Shown: one piece after another, positions 1-7,723 of the stretch
Numbering within the stretch: position 1 is the first letter of the stretch
Layout: every line of letters begins with the position of its first letter
Origin: Streptomyces sp. DH-12
GTDB lineage: Bacteria > Actinomycetota > Actinomycetes > Streptomycetales > Streptomycetaceae
DNA length: 64,000 bases
Direction of reading: 5' to 3'
NCBI RefSeq assembly: GCF_002899455.1
Contig: NZ_PPFB01000001.1
Location: forward strand, 4,440,001-4,504,000
Position numbers and translations under genes: made by a program
Notes under the pieces: model-generated
Told to the model about the DNA's origin: nothing
What the model saw: only the letters and a program-made list of their open reading frames with translations
Databases searched by the model: none

Positions 1-1011
1 GTCGGTGAGGACTACCCGTACACGCTGACCACGGACTGGGGGTACGGCGCCCGCAGCCAGCGGATCGACGACCTGATCCAGTCGAAGATCAAGGACGGCG
101 GGAAGATCTCCACCGACGACATGCGGCAGATGCAGCTGGACAACTCCAGCGCCATCGCCAAGCTGCTGGTCCCCGAACTGCTCAAGATCGACATCGACGA
201 CGAGCACGTGCGCGAGGCGCAGAAGCTGCTGGAGGGCTGGGACTACACCCAGGACGCCGACTCGGCCGCCGCCGCGTACTTCAACTCCGTCTGGCGCAAC
301 ATCCTCAAGCTCTCCTTCGGCCACAAGCTGCCCAAGGAGCTGCGGGTGAAGGGTCAGTGCCTGTGGGTCGACCCGGTCGACACCACCGGCCCGGCCGACG
401 AGGCGCGCAAGGTCCGCGAATGCGGCCAGCGTGCCGCGGACCAGGCACAGCCGGACGGCGGCGACCGCTGGTTCGAGGTGGTCCGCCGGCTGATGGCCGA
501 CGAGGACAGCGAGTGGTGGACCACGCCGAAGCGCGGCACCCGGCCCGCCGCGGAGAACCGCGACCAGCTGTTCGAGCGGGCCATGATCGACGCCCGGTGG
601 GAGCTGACCGCCAAGCTCGGCAAGGACATCGACACCTGGAGCTGGGGCCGGCTGCACCGCCTGTTCCTGGACAACCAGACGCTCGGCACCGAGGGCCCCG
701 GCTTCGTGAAGTACGTGCTCAACCGCGGCCCGTGGAAGCTCGGCGGCGGCGAGGCCACCGTCAACGCCACCGGCTGGAACGCCGCCGGCGGCTACGGCGT
801 GGTGTGGGTGCCGTCCATGCGGATGGTGGTCAACCTCGACGACCTCGACAAGTCCCGCTGGATCAACCTCACCGGCGCCTCCGGCCACGCCTACAACGCC
901 CACTACGTCGACCAGACGGACAAGTGGGCCGCGGGCGAACTGCTGGAGTGGGCCTACTCGGAGAAGGCGGTCGAGGACTCCACCACCGACACCCTGGTGC
1001 TCGAGCCCTGA
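1..1011 (+). CDS. Penicillin acylase family protein, C-terminal part (5' end outside window)
   Basis: The reading frame is open from base 1 and ends in TGA at 1009-1011, so this is the last 336 residues of a longer protein. It resembles the C-terminal part of the Ntn-hydrolase beta subunit of penicillin acylases: an early segment GYGARSQRIDDLI followed by MQLDNSSAIAKLLVPELL is the usual family pattern, and later Trp/Asn-rich stretches (NATGWNAAGGYG, GASGHAYNAHYVDQ) fit the substrate-pocket region. The family hydrolyses amide bonds of beta-lactams or acyl-homoserine lactones and is usually exported and self-cleaved. The catalytic N-terminal Ser and the signal peptide lie outside the window, so activity cannot be judged. 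An ATG at 121 is internal and not the start. A strong hairpin follows. Confidence 0.8.
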   Translation, partial: VGEDYPYTLTTDWGYGARSQRIDDLIQSKIKDGGKISTDDMRQMQLDNSSAIAKLLVPELLKIDIDDEHVREAQKLLEGWDYTQDADSAAAAYFNSVWRNILKLSFGHKLPKELRVKGQCLWVDPVDTTGPADEARKVRECGQRAADQAQPDGGDRWFEVVRRLMADEDSEWWTTPKRGTRPAAENRDQLFERAMIDARWELTAKLGKDIDTWSWGRLHRLFLDNQTLGTEGPGFVKYVLNRGPWKLGGGEATVNATGWNAAGGYGVVWVPSMRMVVNLDDLDKSRWINLTGASGHAYNAHYVDQTDKWAAGELLEWAYSEKAVEDSTTDTLVLEP

Positions 1012-1038
1012 CCCGCCGCCGCGCACCGCGGACGTGAC

Positions 1039-1070
1039 GACCGGCCCCCACGCGCGCGTGGGGGCCGGTC
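1039..1070. terminator. Bidirectional hairpin terminator
   Basis: A near-perfect palindrome (GACCGGCCCCCAC, six-base GCGCGC centre, GTGGGGGCCGGTC) sits between the convergent acylase and cyclo-ligase genes, 28 bases after the first stop and 8 bases before the second. It lacks a T-tract, as is usual for Streptomyces terminators. Confidence 0.8.
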
Positions 1071-1077
1071 CGCGTCC

Positions 1078-1725
1078 TCAGGAGCTTTCCGGCGGGTGCG
1101 GCGCGGGACGGCCGAACCGCCGCACCCCGGACGGTGTCACCACCGCGTGCACCGGCCGGTCGTGCGGCTCCTCGGGAACCCGCTCGACGACCTCCCAGTC
1201 GTACAGCAGCACCACCAGCGCCGGACGGGCGCCGGCGCGGTCCAGGCGGGCGAGGACACGGTCGTAGGAGCCGCCGCCGCGGCCCAGCCGCATGCCGCGG
1301 GCGTCCACCGACAGACCCGGCAGCAGCACGGCGTCCGCCTCCGTCACGGCGTCGGGCCCCAGGCGCTCCCCGGCCGGCTCCAGCAGGGTCATCCGCCCGC
1401 CGCCGTGACGCGCCGGCCTCAGGGAGTCCGGTCCCCGGTACACGCCCCACGCCAGGTCGTTGTCCGGCAGCAAGGCGGGCAGCAGGACGCGCACGCCCCG
1501 CGCGCGCAGCGCGTCCAGCAGGGCGAGGGTGCCTGGTTCGCTCCCCACGGAGACGTACGCGGCCACCGTGCGCGCCTCGGCCAGCTCGGGCAGCGCGAGC
1601 GCCCGGCGGGCCAGGGCGTCGGCGTGCCCGTGAACGTCATCGGCCGTCAACCCGTATCTCACCTGGAGGACATGACGCCGTCGTGTGCGCTTGTCAGGTT
1701 CGGGCTGACCCTGGTTCTGTCTCAA
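1078..1725 (-). CDS. 5-formyltetrahydrofolate cyclo-ligase
   Basis: A protein of 215 residues, the normal size for the family that uses ATP to convert 5-formyl-THF to 5,10-methenyl-THF in the cytoplasm. The signature MRLGRGGGSYDR is present near residue 150, with the earlier VAAYVSVGSEPGTLAL segment of the folate/ATP fold. The only start that keeps the basic N-terminal helix (KRTRRR) is TTG at 1725; no ATG is available nearby, and the start is therefore less certain than the identity. It diverges from galU across a short AT-richer spacer and converges on the acylase gene. In other actinomycetes this gene also lies next to galU and the molybdopterin genes. Confidence 0.9.
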   Translation of the reverse strand: MRQNQGQPEPDKRTRRRHVLQVRYGLTADDVHGHADALARRALALPELAEARTVAAYVSVGSEPGTLALLDALRARGVRVLLPALLPDNDLAWGVYRGPDSLRPARHGGGRMTLLEPAGERLGPDAVTEADAVLLPGLSVDARGMRLGRGGGSYDRVLARLDRAGARPALVVLLYDWEVVERVPEEPHDRPVHAVVTPSGVRRFGRPAPHPPESS

Positions 1726-1750
1726 GACGATTCCCGTAATGTCTTAATAT

Positions 1751-1762
1751 GCTCATATGAGC
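1751..1762. promoter_or_regulatory. 12-bp perfect palindrome in divergent spacer
   Basis: GCTCATATGAGC, a perfect palindrome, lies in the unusually AT-rich gap between the cyclo-ligase start and galU. It is about 55 bases upstream of galU and 26 bases upstream of the TTG start of the other gene, so a regulator bound here could affect both. No regulator is known to me for this sequence. Confidence 0.45.
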
Positions 1763-1804
1763 AATCCTTGAGCGGAGTTACAGATTCAGGGCAAAGACAC
1801 CGGC

Positions 1805-1810
1805 TAGGGT
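1805..1810 (+). promoter_or_regulatory. Probable -10 box of leaderless galU mRNA
   Basis: TAGGGT fits TANNNT and ends 7 bases before the ATG at 1818, placing the transcription start at or next to the start codon. No purine-rich ribosome-binding site precedes the ATG. No convincing -35 box is visible. Confidence 0.55.
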
Positions 1811-1817
1811 GTCGGCC

Positions 1818-2729
1818 ATGTCTCAGTCACACCCGCGGATCAGCAAGGCTGTCATCCCCGCCGCCGGCCTCGGCACCCGGTTCCTGCCGGCCACGAAGGC
1901 CACGCCCAAGGAGATGCTGCCGGTGGTCGACAAGCCGGCGATCCAGTATGTGGTCGAAGAGGCCGTCGCCGCCGGCCTGGACGACGTCCTCATGGTGACG
2001 GGCCGCAACAAGCGCCCCCTCGAGGACCACTTCGACCGCAACTACGAACTCGAGTCCGCGCTCGAGAAGAAGGGCGACGGCGAGCGCCTCGCCAAGGTCC
2101 AGGAGTCCAGCGACCTCGCCACCATGCACTACGTCCGCCAGGGCGACCCCAAGGGCCTCGGCCACGCCGTGCTGTGCGCCGCCCCGCACGTCGGCGACGA
2201 GCCCTTCGCCGTCCTCCTCGGCGACGACCTCATCGACCCGCGCGACCCGCTCCTCCAGCGCATGATCGAGGTCCAGCAGCAGCACGGCGGCAGCGTCGTC
2301 GCGCTGATGCAGGTGGCCCCCGAACAGATCCACCTCTACGGCTCCGCCGCCGTCGAGGCCACCGCGGACGACGACGTCGTCCGGCTCAGCGGCCTGGTCG
2401 AGAAACCCTCCCGCGAGGAGGCGCCCTCCCACTACGCCGTCATCGGCCGCTACGTCCTCGACCCGGCCGTCTTCGACGTGCTGAGCAAGACCGAGCCCGG
2501 CCGCGGCGGCGAGATCCAGCTGACCGACGCCCTCCAGCAGCTCGCCGCGGACGCCACCCTCGGCGGCCCGGTGCACGGCGTCGTCTTCAAGGGCCGCCGC
2601 TATGACACCGGCGACCGCGGCGACTACCTGCGTGCCATTGTCCGGCTCGCGTGCGAACGTGAGGACCTGGGAACGGACTTCCGGACCTGGCTCCAGCGAT
2701 TCGTCACCGAGGAGATGCAGCAACGTTGA
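1818..2729 (+). CDS. galU: UTP-glucose-1-phosphate uridylyltransferase
   Basis: A protein of 303 residues, typical for bacterial GalU, which makes UDP-glucose from UTP and glucose-1-phosphate for cell-envelope polysaccharides and the Leloir pathway. The nucleotidyltransferase signature is clear: PAAGLGTRFLPATK near residue 14, then KEMLPVVDKPAIQY, and later GLGHAVLCA and the LGDDLI metal-binding stretch. The ATG at 1818 is preferred over the in-frame GTG at 1809 because a TANNNT box sits just upstream, as in leaderless genes. The stop overlaps the next start by 4 bases, so galU and the glp gene are probably translationally coupled. The gal operon that would use its product pool lies about 47 kb away in this window. 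Confidence 0.95.
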   Translation: MSQSHPRISKAVIPAAGLGTRFLPATKATPKEMLPVVDKPAIQYVVEEAVAAGLDDVLMVTGRNKRPLEDHFDRNYELESALEKKGDGERLAKVQESSDLATMHYVRQGDPKGLGHAVLCAAPHVGDEPFAVLLGDDLIDPRDPLLQRMIEVQQQHGGSVVALMQVAPEQIHLYGSAAVEATADDDVVRLSGLVEKPSREEAPSHYAVIGRYVLDPAVFDVLSKTEPGRGGEIQLTDALQQLAADATLGGPVHGVVFKGRRYDTGDRGDYLRAIVRLACEREDLGTDFRTWLQRFVTEEMQQR

Positions 2730-4048
2730 GCAGCGCCGCGCCCCGCACCGCAGAACCGGACCGCCTCTGGTCGGTGGACGAGCACCTGGACGACATCCTC
2801 GCGACCGTCCGCCCGCTCGAACCCATCGAGCTGAACCTCCTCGACGCACAGGGCTGCGTCCTCGTCGAGGACATCACGGCCCCGGTCTCCCTGCCCCCCT
2901 TCGACAACAGTTCGATGGACGGCTACGCGGTGCGGGTCGCCGACGTCGCGGGCGCGAGCGAGCGGTACCCGGCGTCCCTGGAGGTCGTCGGCGACGTCGC
3001 GGCCGGCGCGGCCGATCCCGTCCACGTCGGCCCCGGGCAGGCCGCCCGCATCATGACCGGCGCCCCGCTGCCGCCCGGCGCCGAGACCGTGGTCCCCGTG
3101 GAGTGGACCGACGGCGGACTCGGACAGGGCCCCGCCGCCGGGATGCGCGCCCGCAGCCTCGCCCCCGACGGCGCCACCGGACAGGTCGGCGTGCACCGCC
3201 CCGCGCCCGCCCGCGCGCACGTCCGCGCCCAGGGCGGCGACGTCCGGGCCGGCGACCGCGTCCTGGAGGCCGGCACCGTCCTCGGCCCGTCGCAGATCTC
3301 CCTGCTCGCCGCCGTCGGCCGCGGCACGGTCCGGGTGCGCCCCCGCCCGCGCGTGGTGGTCCTCTCCACCGGCAGCGAACTCGTCCAGCCCGACGAGGAA
3401 CTGCGTCCCGGCCGGATCTACGACTCCAACAGCTTCGCCCTGACCGCCGCCGCCCGGGACGCCGGCGCCATCGCCTACCGCGTGGGCGCCGTCGCCGACG
3501 ACGCCGAGACCCTCCGCGACACCATCGAGGACCAGCTCGTCCGCGCCGACCTCATGGTCACCTCCGGCGGCGTCAGCGTCGGGGCGTACGACGTCGTCAA
3601 GGAGGCGCTCTCGCACGCGGGTGACGAGGACGAGCCCGGCAGCGGCGTGGAGTTCCGCCGTCTCGCCATGCAGCCGGGCAAACCCCAGGGCTTCGGCTCC
3701 ATCGGCCCCGACCACACCCCGCTGCTCGCCCTGCCCGGCAACCCGGTCTCCGCCTACGTCTCCTTCGAGCTGTTCGTCCGCCCCGCCATCCGCACCCTGA
3801 TGGGCCTCGAGGACGTCCACCGGCCGCGGGTCCGTGCCGAGCTGACCGCCGAGAAGGCGCTGACCTCGCCGAAGGGCCGCCGCCAGTTCCTGCGCGGCCG
3901 GTACGCCGACGGCACGGTCACGCCCGTCGGCGGGGCCGGCTCGCACCTGGTCGCCGCCCTCGCGCGGGCGAACGCGCTCATCGTGGTCCCCGAGGACGTC
4001 GAGGACGTGGCGCCGGGCACCGAGGTCGAAGTGGTCCTGCTCGGCTGA
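2726..4048 (+). CDS. glp: Gephyrin-like molybdotransferase Glp (MoeA family)
   Basis: A MoeA/gephyrin-type protein of 440 residues. Family motifs are present: DNSSMDGYAV near residue 62, RIYDSNSFAL, GGVSVGAYDVV and LLALPGNPVSAY. MoeA normally inserts molybdenum into molybdopterin. The stretch that reads STGDEL in E. coli MoeA reads STGSEL here, so an Asp considered important for catalysis is Ser. In Corynebacterium the homologue Glp binds FtsZ and a membrane partner, GlpR; the SepX/GlpR gene lies four genes downstream here. A division role is thus plausible, with or without MoCo activity. TTG at 2726 overlaps the galU stop (TTGA). A Gly/Ala/Arg-rich insert near residues 130-170 is longer than usual. 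Confidence 0.85.
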   Translation: MSSAAPRTAEPDRLWSVDEHLDDILATVRPLEPIELNLLDAQGCVLVEDITAPVSLPPFDNSSMDGYAVRVADVAGASERYPASLEVVGDVAAGAADPVHVGPGQAARIMTGAPLPPGAETVVPVEWTDGGLGQGPAAGMRARSLAPDGATGQVGVHRPAPARAHVRAQGGDVRAGDRVLEAGTVLGPSQISLLAAVGRGTVRVRPRPRVVVLSTGSELVQPDEELRPGRIYDSNSFALTAAARDAGAIAYRVGAVADDAETLRDTIEDQLVRADLMVTSGGVSVGAYDVVKEALSHAGDEDEPGSGVEFRRLAMQPGKPQGFGSIGPDHTPLLALPGNPVSAYVSFELFVRPAIRTLMGLEDVHRPRVRAELTAEKALTSPKGRRQFLRGRYADGTVTPVGGAGSHLVAALARANALIVVPEDVEDVAPGTEVEVVLLG

Positions 4049-4134
4049 GCACGGCCGGTTGGCGGTACCGTGTCGCGCACAGCAGGCCCGTGCCCCGCAC
4101 CCCGACGGGCCACGACCGGGAGCGCCACACGATC

Positions 4135-4650
4135 ATGACCGTGCCTTCCCGGGGGGACACCCCCGGCACCTTCGACGACCAGTCCCGTCTGACCCACATC
4201 GACGAGGCGGGCGCCGCCCGCATGGTCGACGTGTCCGGCAAGGACGTCACCGCGCGCACCGCGCGGGCCACCGGCCGCGTGCTCGTCGCGCCCCGCGTGG
4301 TCGAGCTGCTGCGCGGCGAGGGCGTGCCCAAGGGCGACGCGCTCGCCACCGCACGCATCGCGGGCATCATGGGCGCCAAACGCACCCCCGACCTGATCCC
4401 GCTGTGTCACCCCCTGGCGCTCTCCGGTGTGAAACTGGACCTGTCGGTCGCGGACGACGCCGTGGAGATCGCGGCGACCGTGCGGACGACGGACCGCACG
4501 GGCGTCGAGATGGAGGCCCTCACCGCGGTGTCCGTGGCCGCGCTCACCGTGATCGACATGGTCAAGGCGGTCGACAAGGAGGCGGTCATCACGGACGTGC
4601 GGGTGGAGGAGAAGACGGGCGGCAAGTCGGGCGACTGGAGCCGGTCATGA
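4135..4650 (+). CDS. moaC: Cyclic pyranopterin monophosphate synthase
   Basis: A protein of 171 residues from ATG 4135. MoaC completes conversion of GTP to cyclic pyranopterin monophosphate, the first stable molybdenum-cofactor intermediate. Visible hallmarks are AARMVDVSGKDVTAR (with the conserved Lys), LIPLCHPLAL, TGVEMEALTAVSVAAL and DMVKAVDK carrying the second conserved Lys. The open frame continues upstream to a GTG at 4090, but those residues are not typical for MoaC and the ATG gives normal family length. The stop overlaps the mog ATG (ATGA), showing tight coupling. MoaA, MoaE and MoaD are not in the window. Confidence 0.95.
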   Translation: MTVPSRGDTPGTFDDQSRLTHIDEAGAARMVDVSGKDVTARTARATGRVLVAPRVVELLRGEGVPKGDALATARIAGIMGAKRTPDLIPLCHPLALSGVKLDLSVADDAVEIAATVRTTDRTGVEMEALTAVSVAALTVIDMVKAVDKEAVITDVRVEEKTGGKSGDWSRS

Positions 4651-5168
4651 CGGCCGCCGCGGCCCCGTACCGGGCTCTGGTGGTCACGGCGTCCAACCGG
4701 GCCGCCGCCGGCGTCTACGCGGACACGGGCGGTCCCTTGATCGCCGCGGGCCTGGAGCGGTTCGGCTTCGCCGTCGACGGCCCGCGGGTGGTCCCCGACG
4801 GCGACCCCGTGGAGGCCGCCCTGCGCGCGGCCGTCGACGCCGGATACGACGTCGTCGTCACCACCGGCGGCACCGGCGTCTCGCCCACCGACCGCACCCC
4901 CGAGGCCACCCGCCGGGTGATCGACCGCGAGATCCCCGGCATCGCGGAGGCCGTCCGCGCGTACGGCCGGGACAAGGTGCCCACCGCCGCCCTCTCCCGG
5001 GGCCTCGCGGGAGTCGCGGGCGGCACGCTGATCGTCAACCTCCCCGGCTCCAGCGGCGGGGTGAAGGACGGCCTCGCCGTCCTGGAGCCGCTGCTGAGGC
5101 ACGCCGTGGACCAGCTGCGCGGCGGGGACCACCCCCGTCCGGACACCGGTGACGGAGGTGCGCGCTGA
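4647..5168 (+). CDS. MogA/MoaB family molybdenum cofactor protein
   Basis: A protein of 173 residues of the MogA/MoaB fold, which adenylates molybdopterin before metal insertion. Key motifs are VVTASNRAAAGVYADTGG at the N-terminus, VVTTGGTGVSPTDRTPEAT in the middle and NLPGSSGGVKDGL near the C-terminus, all part of the molybdopterin-binding pocket. ATG at 4647 overlaps the moaC stop. The gene order MoeA-MoaC-Mog gives the late half of molybdenum-cofactor synthesis in one operon. MoaB and MogA cannot be told apart by eye, hence no symbol. Confidence 0.9.
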   Translation: MTAAAAPYRALVVTASNRAAAGVYADTGGPLIAAGLERFGFAVDGPRVVPDGDPVEAALRAAVDAGYDVVVTTGGTGVSPTDRTPEATRRVIDREIPGIAEAVRAYGRDKVPTAALSRGLAGVAGGTLIVNLPGSSGGVKDGLAVLEPLLRHAVDQLRGGDHPRPDTGDGGAR

Positions 5169-5185
5169 ACCCCCCGTACTGGCCG

Positions 5186-5848
5186 GTGGAACTGGTGGAC
5201 GGCGACATCGTCCTCCGCCCGATAAAGCTGCGCGACCAGAAGGCCTGGCGCGAGGTGAACCGCCGCAACCGCGACTGGCTGCGCCCCTGGGAGGCGACCA
5301 TCCCGCCGCCCACGCCCAGCGGCCCGGTCACCCACCGCCCCACCTACCGGCAGATGGTGCGCCACCTGCGCTCCGAGGCGAACGCGGGCCGCATGCTGCC
5401 GTTCGTCATCGAGTACCGGGGCCGCCTCGTCGGGCAGTTGACGGTCGCCGGGATCACCTGGGGCTCGATGTGCTCCGGGCACATCGGCTACTGGGTGGAC
5501 GAGGCCGTGGCCGGACGGGGCGTGGTGCCGACGTCCGTGGCGATGACCGTCGACCACTGTTTCCGCACCGTCGGACTGCACCGCGTCGAGGTGTGCATTC
5601 GCCCCGAGAACGGGCCGAGCCGCCGGGTCGTGGAGAAACTCGGATTCCGCGCGGAAGGGATGCGTCCGCGCTATCTCCACATCGACGGCGCGTGGCGCGA
5701 CCATCTCGTGTTCGCGCTCACCGCGGAAGAAGTCCCCGACGGCCTGCTCGCCCGCTGGCGCCGTACCCGCGCGCAGGAGCGGTCCCGCGATGAGCTGCCC
5801 GGACACGAACGGCGCGACCGGGGAATCCCGCACGGCCCCGGTAATTGA
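5186..5848 (+). CDS. GNAT acetyltransferase, RimJ/RimL type
   Basis: A protein of 220 residues from the GTG at 5186. It has the RimJ-type pattern: VLRPIKLRDQKAWREVNRRN at the N-terminus, GYWVDEAVAGRGVVPTSVAMTVDHCF for acetyl-CoA binding, and VEVCIRPENGPSRRVVEKLGFRAEG typical of the family. It should acetylate a protein N-terminus or small molecule, but the substrate is unknown. A consensus GGAGG at 5154-5158 is 27 bases from this GTG but only 6 bases from an in-frame CTG at 5165, which overlaps the mog stop as CTGA. The true start may therefore be CTG, adding seven residues (NPPYWPV plus the initiator). It lies between the molybdopterin genes and sepX/glpR. Confidence 0.85.
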   Translation: MELVDGDIVLRPIKLRDQKAWREVNRRNRDWLRPWEATIPPPTPSGPVTHRPTYRQMVRHLRSEANAGRMLPFVIEYRGRLVGQLTVAGITWGSMCSGHIGYWVDEAVAGRGVVPTSVAMTVDHCFRTVGLHRVEVCIRPENGPSRRVVEKLGFRAEGMRPRYLHIDGAWRDHLVFALTAEEVPDGLLARWRRTRAQERSRDELPGHERRDRGIPHGPGN

Positions 5849-6008
5849 ATATACGTTCGAATTGTGGCGCGGGGAGACCGACTGCGAGCCGGCAATTACC
5901 GCGTTCCGGCCCCTGTCCGATCGCATCCATCACAAGAAAATTTCGAAATATCAGCCAGATCGTGCGACACACCGGCCCAATTGGCCTATGGCCCCGTGCC
6001 AACCCCTC

Positions 6009-6014
6009 TACGGT
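6009..6014 (+). promoter_or_regulatory. Probable -10 box of leaderless sepX/glpR mRNA
   Basis: TACGGT ends 7 bases before the GTG at 6022 and there is no ribosome-binding site. The spacer 5849-6021 is strikingly AT-rich for this genome, fitting an independent promoter for the last gene of the cluster. Confidence 0.55.
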
Positions 6015-6021
6015 GTGAGAC

Positions 6022-7263
6022 GTGAGCAGCAGCGGCCTCATCTACGCAGTCATCGTCGGGGCCTGGGCCGCCTACTTGGTGCCGATGTGGCTCCGTAGGC
6101 AGGACGAGCTGAACGAGGCACGTCCGACGGAACGCTTCAGCACCGCCATCCGACTGCTGTCCGGACGGGCGGGGATGGAGCGCCGGTACGCCAAGGACCT
6201 GCGGGCGCGCTCCGCCGACGAGGGGGAGCGGAGCGTCCACGACCCGGACGCGGTCACCGACTCGGTGGACGTCCGGGCCTTCGCCGTGTCCCAGACCCGT
6301 CCGCAGACCCAGGTGCCCGTGCCGGCCCCGCCCGGGGAACGGCCGGAACCCGGCCACGGCGGGCGGGCCCCGCAGGAGCGCGGCGAACCGCACACCGCCG
6401 GCCCGCACCCCGCCGAGACGGCCGCCGCACGGGGGCCGGCCGCGCAGGACCGCGTCCCCGCCGCGCGCCGCGCCCCGGACGCCGCCCGCCGGGACCGCAC
6501 CGCGCAGGCCGCCGCCGAGCGCGCCCGGCGCTCGCAGGTGCTCGCGCGCCGCCGCCGCACCACCACGATGCTGTTCCTCGCCTTCACGGCCGGCGCGATC
6601 GTCGCCGCCGTCGGCGGGCTGGCGTTCCTGTGGGCGCCCGGCGTGCCCGCCATACTGCTCAGCGCCTACATCGCCTACCTGCGCTCCCAGGAACGCCGCC
6701 GGTTCGCCTACCAGATGGACCGCCGCCAGGCCGAGGCCGCCGCGCAGCGGCTGCGCGAGCGGCGGCCCCGCCGCCGTCCCGTCGTCGACGAGGCCGACCC
6801 GGACGAACCGGAGGGCCCGGAAGCGGGCGCCGACACCGACCCCGACCTGTCCGCGCTCGCCGCGGACCGGCGCGCGCTGGTCGAGCAGACCGACCACGCC
6901 GAATGGGTCGACCAGCAGCGCGAGCGCAGCCGGCGGCCCGGCCAGGGCGGCGACAGCTGGGACCCGGTCCCCGTCCCGCTGCCCACGTACGTGACGGCCC
7001 CGGTCGCTCCGCGCGCCTCCGGCGACGTCGATCTCGGCGCCCCGGACACCTGGAGCTCCGCCCGCTCCAGCGCCGTACCGGTGGACGGGACGCAGGCGGC
7101 GGCCGAGGAGCCGCAGCCGCCGCCGGCCGACGACCAGGACGCCGGCGACGGCCGCAGCGACGCCCGCCGCGCCGCCTCCGCCCGCCGCTCCCGCGAGCGC
7201 GGACGCACCCCGCTCTTCGACCAGTACGAGGACGGCGACCGCCCCAAGGCCGCGAACGAGTAG
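6022..7263 (+). CDS. sepX: Divisome membrane protein SepX/GlpR
   Basis: A protein of 413 residues with one transmembrane helix at the extreme N-terminus (about residues 5-23), a long charged linker, two adjacent helices near residues 183-222 (MLFLAFTAGAIVAAVGGLAF, then APGVPAILLSAYIAYL), and a charged, Arg/Pro-rich cytoplasmic tail. This matches the actinobacterial family called SepX in Streptomyces, needed for hyphal cross-walls and sporulation septa, and GlpR in Corynebacterium, the receptor of Glp. The glp gene is in the same cluster, which supports the call. There is no catalytic motif. It has its own predicted leaderless promoter after a low-GC gap and ends just before the tRNA-Ala promoter. 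Confidence 0.85.
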   Translation: MSSSGLIYAVIVGAWAAYLVPMWLRRQDELNEARPTERFSTAIRLLSGRAGMERRYAKDLRARSADEGERSVHDPDAVTDSVDVRAFAVSQTRPQTQVPVPAPPGERPEPGHGGRAPQERGEPHTAGPHPAETAAARGPAAQDRVPAARRAPDAARRDRTAQAAAERARRSQVLARRRRTTTMLFLAFTAGAIVAAVGGLAFLWAPGVPAILLSAYIAYLRSQERRRFAYQMDRRQAEAAAQRLRERRPRRRPVVDEADPDEPEGPEAGADTDPDLSALAADRRALVEQTDHAEWVDQQRERSRRPGQGGDSWDPVPVPLPTYVTAPVAPRASGDVDLGAPDTWSSARSSAVPVDGTQAAAEEPQPPPADDQDAGDGRSDARRAASARRSRERGRTPLFDQYEDGDRPKAANE

Positions 7264-7281
7264 CACCCGGACAACGGATTT

Positions 7282-7309
7282 TTGAGCACCCCGATCGGGA
7301 TGCTAAAGT
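7282..7309 (+). promoter_or_regulatory. Promoter of the tRNA-Ala gene
   Basis: TTGAGC, a 16-base spacer and TAAAGT form a good vegetative sigma-factor promoter. The -10 box ends 14 bases before the mature tRNA. Confidence 0.8.
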
Positions 7310-7323
7310 TTCACTCGTTGCAA

Positions 7324-7397
7324 GGGCCTGTGGCGCAGTCCGGTAGCGCACCTCGTTCGCATCGAGGGGGCCAGGGGTTCAAATCCCCTCAGGTCCA
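7324..7397 (+). tRNA. tRNA-Ala (anticodon CGC)
   Basis: A 74-nt cloverleaf: acceptor stem GGGCCTG/CAGGTCC with one G-U pair, D arm GCGCA...AGCGC, anticodon stem CCTCG/CGAGG with loop TTCGCAT giving anticodon CGC (codon GCG), and T arm AGGGG TTCAAAT CCCCT. The discriminator base is A. CCA is not encoded. It is flanked by a clear promoter and terminator, so it is transcribed alone. Confidence 0.95.
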
Positions 7398-7403
7398 CGC
7401 AAC

Positions 7404-7437
7404 GAAGCCCCGGCCGGGTTCACCCGGCCGGGGCTTC
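7404..7437 (+). terminator. Terminator of tRNA-Ala
   Basis: A perfect 15-bp stem (GAAGCCCCGGCCGGG paired with CCCGGCCGGGGCTTC) with loop TTCA, starting 7 bases after the tRNA. Confidence 0.9.
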
Positions 7438-7478
7438 GGCTTGTCGCACGGCAGTGAGGACGTTCCCGCCCGCAGCCG

Positions 7479-7697
7479 CTACGCCGGCCCGTCCGCCTCA
7501 CCGGTGGTCCGCCTCGCCCGCAGCCGCTGAACCCCTATGACGGTCCACAGCGGGGCCGAGAAGCCGGCGCACACCAGCAGGACCCACGAACTCCCCGACT
7601 CCGGGCGCTCGACGAGCCACACGACGGCTGTCGCCGCCCAGCACCCGGCGAGGACGAACGCCGCTGTCGGACCGGCCAGGAACCGGCGCTTCTCCAC
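7479..7697 (-). CDS. Small two-helix membrane protein, unknown function
   Basis: A protein of 72 residues from a GTG at 7697, which has GGAGGGGG a few bases upstream. Two hydrophobic helices are visible, about residues 9-28 (GPTAAFVLAGCWAATAVVWL) and 38-56 (WVLLVCAGFSAPLWTVIGV), with a basic C-terminal tail. The much longer frame upstream to 7997 is antisense noise over the lipoprotein gene. It follows the lipoprotein gene with a 26-base gap and is probably in the same transcript. I do not recognise a family, and nothing suggests a catalytic role. Confidence 0.65.
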   Translation of the reverse strand: MEKRRFLAGPTAAFVLAGCWAATAVVWLVERPESGSSWVLLVCAGFSAPLWTVIGVQRLRARRTTGEADGPA

Positions 7698-7723
7698 GAC
7701 GCCCCCTCCGTTCCGGACGGCTT

